Shown here: positions 7,064 to 11,055 of the stretch, in pieces
Numbering within the stretch: position 1 is the stretch's first letter
How the letters are laid out: every line of letters begins with the position of its first letter
Source: Candidatus Firestoneibacteriota bacterium
Lineage (GTDB): Bacteria > Oederibacteriota > JAAXVQ01 > JAUVAV01
DNA: 11,055 nucleotides
NCBI GenBank assembly: GCA_030635415.1
Contig: DAOVYW010000056.1
Span: 1-11,055 of the forward strand
Direction: 5' to 3'
The notes under the pieces: model-generated
The model's database searches: none
What the model was told of the DNA's origin: nothing
Seen by the model: the letters and a program-made list of their open reading frames with translations, nothing else
Made by a program: the position numbers and the translations under genes

Positions 7064-7917
7064 GCTCGCGCCTTCAGTTTATTATCGGTTTTTGCTACCA
7101 CCGTCTGAATCAAGGTTTTAAAAATCGATTGGTATTCCGGCAATGATTCGCAGATGATTTCACCGCGCGAATAGCTTTCCGCGATCCGGCGGTCATCCGG
7201 AATTTCAGCCAGTATCCTGATACTATTTTCATCGCAATATTCCCTTACCCCCTGATCACCTAAATCCGATCGATTTATAACTACGCCGAAATTTATTTCC
7301 AGTGTTCGCAGCATTCCCACTGCCAGCTTTAAATCATGCAATCCAAAAGGGGTCGGTTCGGTTACCAGGATGGTATAATCCACTCCGCGCACGGCCTCAA
7401 TTACCGGACAGGATGTTCCCGGCGGGGCGTCAATGATTATGAGTTCCGCCGGGGGCACCGCATGCTTGACAGCTTTAATCATCGGAGGACTCATTATTTC
7501 TCCGACATTTAATATTCCGTGCGCAAACCAGATATGTCCGGCCTGGCCCTGTTCTATCTTTCCGATCTCTCTTGATATCTCGGTCACCGCCTGGTCCGGA
7601 CAAACCAACATACATCCTCCGCAGGAATGACATAATTCCGGGTATACTAATACCTTCTTAGGTAGGGGAACAATAGCATTAAATTGACAGATTTCTCCGC
7701 ATTTCCCGCAAAGCGTACATTTCTCAGGATTGACCTCCGGTATTAAAACCCCTACTGAATGTTGCTCCCTAATCTCCGGTTTTAAAAAAATATGGGCATT
7801 AGGCTCTTCTACGTCACAATCCAACAAAGCGACGGCATGCGACGTCACATAAGCCAAATTAACGGCTAGGGTGGTTTTGCCGGTTCCGCCTTTGCCGCTG
7901 GCTACAGCTATCTTCAT
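7060..7917 (-). CDS. MinD/ParA-type P-loop ATPase with inserted 2x[4Fe-4S] ferredoxin domain (first paralogue)
   Basis: This 285-residue paralogue of the next gene has Walker A SGKGGTGKTT (7-16), the LLDCDVEEPNAHIFL switch segment, and IIIDAPPGTSCPV (160-172) as Walker B/switch with the Mrp-like PPGTSCP. The inserted ferredoxin domain has Cys67, 70, 73 and 77 (CTLCGKCGEIC) and Cys96, 99, 102 and 106 (CHSCGGCMLVCP), both complete for [4Fe-4S]. VTEPTPFGLHDLKLAV is typical of the group. It starts 8 nt after the DUF5320 gene. Domain order and neighbours match the paired ATPases of orange-protein clusters. A role as a cluster-loading or partner ATPase for the NifX-like proteins is inferred from context; cell-division positioning like true MinD is less likely. 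Confidence 0.9.
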   Translation of the reverse strand: MKIAVASGKGGTGKTTLAVNLAYVTSHAVALLDCDVEEPNAHIFLKPEIREQHSVGVLIPEVNPEKCTLCGKCGEICQFNAIVPLPKKVLVYPELCHSCGGCMLVCPDQAVTEISREIGKIEQGQAGHIWFAHGILNVGEIMSPPMIKAVKHAVPPAELIIIDAPPGTSCPVIEAVRGVDYTILVTEPTPFGLHDLKLAVGMLRTLEINFGVVINRSDLGDQGVREYCDENSIRILAEIPDDRRIAESYSRGEIICESLPEYQSIFKTLIQTVVAKTDNKLKARA

Positions 7918-7925
7918 CTGGCGAC

Positions 7926-8300
7926 CTATTCCCCTTGTCCGGATAATTCGTCGATCCGTTTTTTAATCCCTGCCAGTTCATCTTCCATATCAGCCGCCTG
8001 ATTTTTCAGCCATTCCAGCTCCTGCGGCCCGGTAATATTCGGCTGCATTGGCTGGGCATAAGCCCCGGCACTTGGCCCGGCAGGAAATCCCGCCGGGTTA
8101 AACCATGGGGACCAGCCGCGGCCTCTTCCTCCGCCTCCGCCTCCGCCTCCGCCTCTGCCTCTGCCTCTGCCCCCTCCTGTGAAAAAACGTCCAAAACCCT
8201 GGTTAGCAAAGCCTGGCACTGAATTCCCGGCGCAGAAACCCGCGCCGCGTCCTGTCATGGCCCCCATTCCTCCTGGTCCTGTTCTATCTCCTCCTGGCAT
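7926..8300 (-). CDS. DUF5320-type glycine-rich protein with C-terminal coiled coil
   Basis: The 124-residue protein begins with the family signature MPGGDRTGPGGMGAMTGRGA and has a single Cys at 23 (GAGFCAG). The middle is an extreme Gly/Arg run (residues about 43-62, GRGRG and poly-Gly) encoded by a hexamer tandem repeat. The C-terminal 30 or so residues (ELEWLKNQAADMEDELAGIKKRIDEL) form a predicted coiled coil, as usual in DUF5320. The function of the family is unknown. It repeatedly occurs beside NifX-like proteins and MinD-type ATPases in anaerobes, so a small scaffold or metal-linked role is possible (inference). The gene lies 17 nt after a second, shorter DUF5320-like gene and 8 nt before the first ATPase gene, in the same operon. 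Confidence 0.85.
   Translation of the reverse strand: MPGGDRTGPGGMGAMTGRGAGFCAGNSVPGFANQGFGRFFTGGGRGRGRGGGGGGGGGRGRGWSPWFNPAGFPAGPSAGAYAQPMQPNITGPQELEWLKNQAADMEDELAGIKKRIDELSGQGE
8128..8169. repeat. Hexamer tandem repeat (CCTCCG / CCTCTG, seven units)
   Basis: Four CCTCCG units (8128-8151) are followed by three CCTCTG units (8152-8169), preceded by a variant CCTCTT. On the coding strand they encode the Arg-Gly and poly-Gly run of the DUF5320 protein. A period of 6 keeps the reading frame, so slippage would add or remove two residues at a time rather than switch the gene off. Confidence 0.85.
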
Positions 8301-8317
8301 GATTTCTTCCTCCTTAA

Positions 8318-8539
8318 TTATTGATTTCTTCCCTGGCCTTGACCTTGTCGCTTTAGGCGTCCGCCTGCCTGAGGACTATTTCCCTTCAGGCCACCGCCTT
8401 GACCTTGCCCCTTGCCAGGCCCTCTGCCCTGACCAAGTCCCTGAGTAGATTTTAATTTCTTTCTACTTTCACAAGACCCCATTCCTCTGCCCGTACCCGA
8501 ACCTTGGCCGCTGGGGCCGGTTCCATCTCCTCTCGGCAT
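8318..8539 (-). CDS. Short DUF5320-like Gly/Gln/Arg-rich protein
   Basis: The 73-residue protein starts with MPRGDGTGPSGQGSGTGRGM and has its only Cys at 23 (GSCES), the same position as in the neighbouring DUF5320 protein. The remainder is Gly, Gln, Lys and Arg repeats (GQGRGPGKGQGQGGG) with no coiled-coil tail, so it looks like a shortened member of the family. The start chosen is the ATG at 8539, which gives the family N-terminus and has GGGGGTGAGG upstream. A GTG at 8548 in the same frame abuts the purine tract and is less likely. It lies in the operon 83 nt downstream of the NifX-like gene and 17 nt upstream of the longer DUF5320 gene. Function unknown. Confidence 0.72.
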   Translation of the reverse strand: MPRGDGTGPSGQGSGTGRGMGSCESRKKLKSTQGLGQGRGPGKGQGQGGGLKGNSPQAGGRLKRQGQGQGRNQ

Positions 8540-8622
8540 AATCCTCACCCCCTGATTCTAATCATGCTTTTTCTCATCGAACTCTATGGCTTAACCCTTC
8601 GAAATACTTACGCCTTTATACA

Positions 8623-8985
8623 TCAACCCCAATGCCCTTCGACATCCGCTTGATCCTGACTCTGCAATTTTCCGTTCTTTAAATCCTCGACCGCTTCGCG
8701 TACGTTTCCTTGAGCGCCGGTAAATATTTTTATTTCAGCGGCCTGCAAAACGCTGAAGGCTTTAGGCCCGATATGCCCGCTAATTACAGCATCTACTCCT
8801 GCATCCAGCACATTTTTCGCGGCCTGTATTCCGGCTCCCTGCATGGCGTTTAAATTTTGCGAATTATCCTGGACTGTAAACATTCCTGAATCGGTATCGA
8901 CTATTAAAAACAATTTGGCTCTTCCAAAACGCTGATCAACCGGGCTGTCGAGACTTTTATCCTCTGCTGTAACCGCGACTTTCAT
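8623..8985 (-). CDS. NifX/NifB-type iron-molybdenum cofactor-binding-like protein
   Basis: This 120-residue protein is of the dinitrogenase iron-molybdenum cofactor family (MTH1175-like). Features are MKVAVTAEDKSLDSPVDQRFGRA, then FLIVDTDSG, an AGIQAAKNVLDAGVDAVISGHIGPKA core with the typical glycine turn, and KIFTGAQGNVREAVEDLKNGKL at the end. It has no cysteine, unlike the other copy in the operon, so the two probably have different roles (inference). A strong AGGAGG site lies about 11 nt before the ATG. It is the second gene of the operon, 29 nt after the DUF134 gene. Confidence 0.9.
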   Translation of the reverse strand: MKVAVTAEDKSLDSPVDQRFGRAKLFLIVDTDSGMFTVQDNSQNLNAMQGAGIQAAKNVLDAGVDAVISGHIGPKAFSVLQAAEIKIFTGAQGNVREAVEDLKNGKLQSQDQADVEGHWG

Positions 8986-9014
8986 GGTAATTATTACCTC
9001 CTAATTACTTATTC

Positions 9015-9482
9015 TTAACCTTGATTCCGTCCTCCCCGAAAACCCCCACGTCTTCCTCTTCTCAAACCTCTTTCGCCATCCGCTCGTCCAAATCTTAATC
9101 CTCTACAAGCCGGACATTTGCCGGGAAAGCCTGTTCCATAAGGCTCATTCCAGGTATGCCTGCAATCCAGACAGGAAAATGTCCGCATGCCTTGGACTTC
9201 CACCTCGCCGCCCTCAATACGGATAACCATGCCCTGGACCAGGGCCTGACTTATTTTTTTATGCGCCGACTCAATAATCCTCCCAAAAGTCTGCCGGGAA
9301 ATATGCATGACTTCCGCCGCCTGGTCCTGATATTTCCCCTCGTAATCCGCCAATCTAATTGCTTCAAATTCATCCAGGGTAAGCAGTATTTCAGCTAACG
9401 ATCCGACAGGAATACCAGCGGGTTTAAAAATCGTGCAAAAAGGCGAGCCGGCCACCCGCCGGCAGAACCGGGGTCTGGGCAT
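9015..9482 (-). CDS. DUF134 family HTH protein with zinc-ribbon-like tail; likely operon regulator
   Basis: The 155-residue protein carries the DUF134 signature MPRPRFCRRV and TLDEFEAIRLADYEGKYQDQAAEVMHISRQTFGRII (36-70), a sigma-70 region 4-like helix-turn-helix. It is followed by AHKKISQAL and a zinc-ribbon-like part with Cys104, 107, 123 and 126 (CLDC, CPAC). The C-terminus is Arg/Gly-rich (LRRGRRGGFRGGRNQG), echoing the Gly/Arg-rich DUF5320 proteins of the same operon. DUF134 proteins are predicted DNA-binding proteins and often accompany NifX-like genes. AAGGA precedes the ATG by about 7 nt. It is the first gene of the seven-gene operon, directly behind a promoter overlapped by a palindrome, so autoregulation is the natural inference. 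The signal sensed (metal, cluster or redox state) is unknown. Confidence 0.88.
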   Translation of the reverse strand: MPRPRFCRRVAGSPFCTIFKPAGIPVGSLAEILLTLDEFEAIRLADYEGKYQDQAAEVMHISRQTFGRIIESAHKKISQALVQGMVIRIEGGEVEVQGMRTFSCLDCRHTWNEPYGTGFPGKCPACRGLRFGRADGERGLRRGRRGGFRGGRNQG

Positions 9483-9517
9483 AAAATTTTCCTTCGGATT
9501 TTTTTAATGACTGGTTA

Positions 9518-9541
9518 TATTATGAGCATATGCCCATAATA
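9518..9541. promoter_or_regulatory. Near-perfect 24-bp palindromic operator in the DUF134 operon promoter
   Basis: Half-site TATTATGRGCAT is inverted around the centre 9529/9530. Eleven of twelve pairs match; the only mismatch is 9525/9534. The palindrome covers the whole spacer and the -10 box of the promoter, so a bound protein would block RNA polymerase. The most likely ligand is the DUF134 protein encoded immediately downstream (inference from position). Confidence 0.7.
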
Positions 9542-9547
9542 AGTCAA
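9519..9547 (-). promoter_or_regulatory. Strong sigma-70 type promoter of the seven-gene NifX/MinD/DUF5320 operon
   Basis: On the minus strand TTGACT (9542-9547, 5 of 6 matches) and CATAAT (9519-9524, 5 of 6 matches) are separated by 17 nt. The start would be near 9512, leaving a leader of about 30 nt before the DUF134 ATG. No internal promoter was recognised in the operon. Confidence 0.75.
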
Positions 9548-9719
9548 GGGATTTCTTCTTAAAATACTATTTTTTCAAGCGTAGAAAAGCGGAGATTTTT
9601 CACCACGGATATACCAGCAGCAATTCATAGAATCATAAAAAAGTTGGACAGGACTATCCCAAATTTAGGATATTACTCCCGCCCGGATTCATATATTTCA
9701 AATTTTCCCAGCATATCCG

Positions 9720-9734
9720 CAGCTCCCGGAGCTG
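9720..9734 (+). terminator. Hairpin with T-tract on the plus strand, beside the 3' end of glnA
   Basis: CAGCTCC-C-GGAGCTG is a perfect short inverted repeat followed on the plus strand by GGTTTTTACAGTTTTT, the shape of an intrinsic terminator for plus-strand transcripts. No plus-strand gene precedes it. On the minus strand, the direction of glnA, the hairpin lacks a T-run, so it is at best a weak glnA terminator. It may limit antisense transcription into glnA. Confidence 0.35.
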
Positions 9735-9747
9735 GTTTTTACAGTTT

Positions 9748-11055
9748 TTAGATATCGTAATACATGGCAAATTCCCAGGGATGGGGCCGTAGCTCCAATG
9801 CCTGGACCTCATTCTTCATTTTATAATCTATCCAGGTTTCGATCACATCATTGGTAAAGACATCGCCTTTAAGCAGAAAGCCGTGATCCGCCTCCAGGGC
9901 GTTCAACGCGGCGCGTAAAGAAACCGGAGTCTGAGCTACCTTGGCCGCTTCCTCGGGCGGCAGATCGTAGATGTTTTTATCCAGCGGATCTCCGGGATTA
10001 ATCTTGTTTTGAATACCATCCACGGCTGCCATAAGCATGGCGGAGAAGGCCAGGTAGGGATTGCAGCTGGGATCCGGACAGCGGAACTCAAAACGTTTGG
10101 CTTTGGGCGAGGTGGAATACATGGGAATACGCACGGCCGCGCTGCGATTCCGGCGCGAGTAGGCCAGGTTCACCGGCGCTTCATAACCCGGCACCAGGCG
10201 TTTGTAACTATTGGTGGTGGGGTTGGTAAAGGCTAAAATAGCGGGAGCATGCCTTAAGATTCCGCCGATGGCGTGCATGGCCATTTCCGACATCCCGGCA
10301 TATCCGTCTCCGGCAAATAAATTTTTGCCGCCTTTCCATAAAGATATATGCACATGCATACCGCTGCCATTATCATTAAATAATGGTTTAGGCATAAAAG
10401 TAACGGTCTTGCCATGCTGATAAGCGGTGTTTTTAATGATATATTTGTATTTCAGCAGATTGTCAGCCATCTCCACCATGGGGCCGAAGCGCATATCGAT
10501 CTCGGCCTGCCCACCGGTAGCTACTTCGTGATGTTGAGCCTCCACCATAATTCCTATCCGCTCCAGGTTTAGAACCATCTCGCTCCTGATATCCTGCTGG
10601 CTGTCCGTGGGTGGCACTGGAAAATATCCTTCCTTATAGCGCGGCTTATAGCCCAAATTGGGATTCTCAATCCGTCCCGAATTCCATCGGCCTTCAATGG
10701 AATCAATATGGTAATAGCCCTCATGCTCATTCTGGTCAAAACGAACATCATCGAAAATGAAAAATTCCGCTTCCGGCCCAAAATGTATAGTATCTGCCAA
10801 ACCCAGACTCTTCACGTAATTTACCGCCTTCTGCGCCACATGCCGCGGATCACGGGTATAATCCTCCCCGGTAACCGGATCGCATATATTGCAGATCATA
10901 ACCAGGGTCCTGGCTTTCATAAAGGGATCAATAAATGCGGTAGAAACCACCGGCTTAACCAGCATGTCCGACTCATTAATGGTCTGCCAGCCACGTATGC
11001 TGGAACCGTCAAATCCCAGACCTTTTTCAAACGTGTCCTCCTCGATTTCCCGGGG
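9748..11055 (-). CDS. glnA: Type I-beta glutamine synthetase (N-terminus outside window)
   Basis: The frame is open from the window edge to the stop at 9748, showing 435 residues of an enzyme of about 470. It makes glutamine from glutamate, ammonia and ATP as a cytoplasmic dodecamer. Recognisable motifs in order: FEKGLGFDGSSIRGWQ and INESDM near the visible start, the metal-site GPEAEFFIFD, NDNGSGMHVHISLW, the substrate/ATP loop NSYKRLVPGYEAPVNLAYSRRNRSAA, and RFEFRCPDPSCNPYLAF. The adenylylation-site motif KNIYDLPPEEA is present, with the Tyr codon at 9967-9969, so it is the beta subtype that can be controlled by adenylylation. The C-terminus HPWEFAMYYDI is complete. Only about 35-40 N-terminal residues and the start lie outside. 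It is separated from the DUF134 operon by 265 nt containing that operon's own promoter. Confidence 0.97.
   Translation of the reverse strand, partial: PREIEEDTFEKGLGFDGSSIRGWQTINESDMLVKPVVSTAFIDPFMKARTLVMICNICDPVTGEDYTRDPRHVAQKAVNYVKSLGLADTIHFGPEAEFFIFDDVRFDQNEHEGYYHIDSIEGRWNSGRIENPNLGYKPRYKEGYFPVPPTDSQQDIRSEMVLNLERIGIMVEAQHHEVATGGQAEIDMRFGPMVEMADNLLKYKYIIKNTAYQHGKTVTFMPKPLFNDNGSGMHVHISLWKGGKNLFAGDGYAGMSEMAMHAIGGILRHAPAILAFTNPTTNSYKRLVPGYEAPVNLAYSRRNRSAAVRIPMYSTSPKAKRFEFRCPDPSCNPYLAFSAMLMAAVDGIQNKINPGDPLDKNIYDLPPEEAAKVAQTPVSLRAALNALEADHGFLLKGDVFTNDVIETWIDYKMKNEVQALELRPHPWEFAMYYDI

Noticed and set aside
6167..7917. Cell-division MinD or plasmid-partition ParA
   Set aside because: The inserted 2x[4Fe-4S] ferredoxin domains and NifX-like neighbours do not fit these roles, and no minC, minE or parB is present.
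8128..8169. CRISPR-like repeat array
   Set aside because: The units are only 6 bp, contiguous and coding; there are no spacers.
8006..8209. Minus-strand frame with a Glu-Ala repeat
   Set aside because: It is the alternative frame of the hexamer repeat inside the DUF5320 gene, a shadow of the real coding frame.
8179..8448. Plus-strand open frame across the two DUF5320 genes
   Set aside because: It is antisense to two genes with family N-termini; its proline-rich protein is a by-product of their Gly-rich coding.

Overview
The window is about 11 kb of bacterial DNA of medium GC content, with dense, mostly minus-strand genes. It suggests a strictly anaerobic bacterium, probably from an uncultured lineage. 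The evidence is a cluster of NifX-like proteins, ferredoxin-bearing MinD-type ATPases and DUF5320/DUF134 proteins, a set typical of anaerobes, together with a large secreted protein whose FN3 plus FlgD/T9SS-like C-terminus is common in candidate phyla. The phylum cannot be fixed from this sequence alone.

Layout. (1) Positions 1-546, minus strand: the N-terminal part of a secreted protein with degenerate YD/RHS-like repeats. It runs off the left edge and has a good sigma-70 type promoter at 667-695. (2) Positions 547-1241: mostly non-coding, with a decayed N-terminal fragment of a REP-associated tyrosine transposase (RAYT) and a perfect 28-bp REP-like palindrome downstream of it. (3) Positions 1242-3394, minus strand: a two-gene operon of a YccU-type CoA-binding protein followed by a CoA-disulfide/polysulfide reductase with a C-terminal rhodanese domain, pointing to CoA or sulfane-sulfur redox chemistry. 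(4) Positions 3629-5758, plus strand: a 709-residue secreted protein of unknown function with an FN3 domain and a C-terminal FlgD/sorting-type beta domain.

(5) Positions 5807-9482, minus strand: a compact seven-gene operon. In transcription order it encodes a DUF134 HTH/zinc-ribbon protein, a NifX-like protein, two glycine-rich DUF5320 proteins, two paralogous MinD-type ATPases each with an inserted 2x[4Fe-4S] ferredoxin domain (4-bp overlap), and a second NifX-like protein. This resembles the orange-protein (ORP) clusters of sulfate reducers, in which MinD-type ATPases act with a NifX-fold protein carrying a Mo-Cu-S cluster. No sigma-54 regulator is seen here. Instead a near-perfect 24-bp palindrome lies across the spacer and -10 box of a strong promoter in front of the DUF134 gene, which suggests autoregulation by DUF134. 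(6) Positions 9748-11055, minus strand: glnA, type I-beta glutamine synthetase, lacking its N-terminus because of the window edge.

The most interesting item is the seven-gene cluster with its operator. It reads as a self-regulated metal or Fe-S cluster assembly or carrier system whose substrate is unknown.
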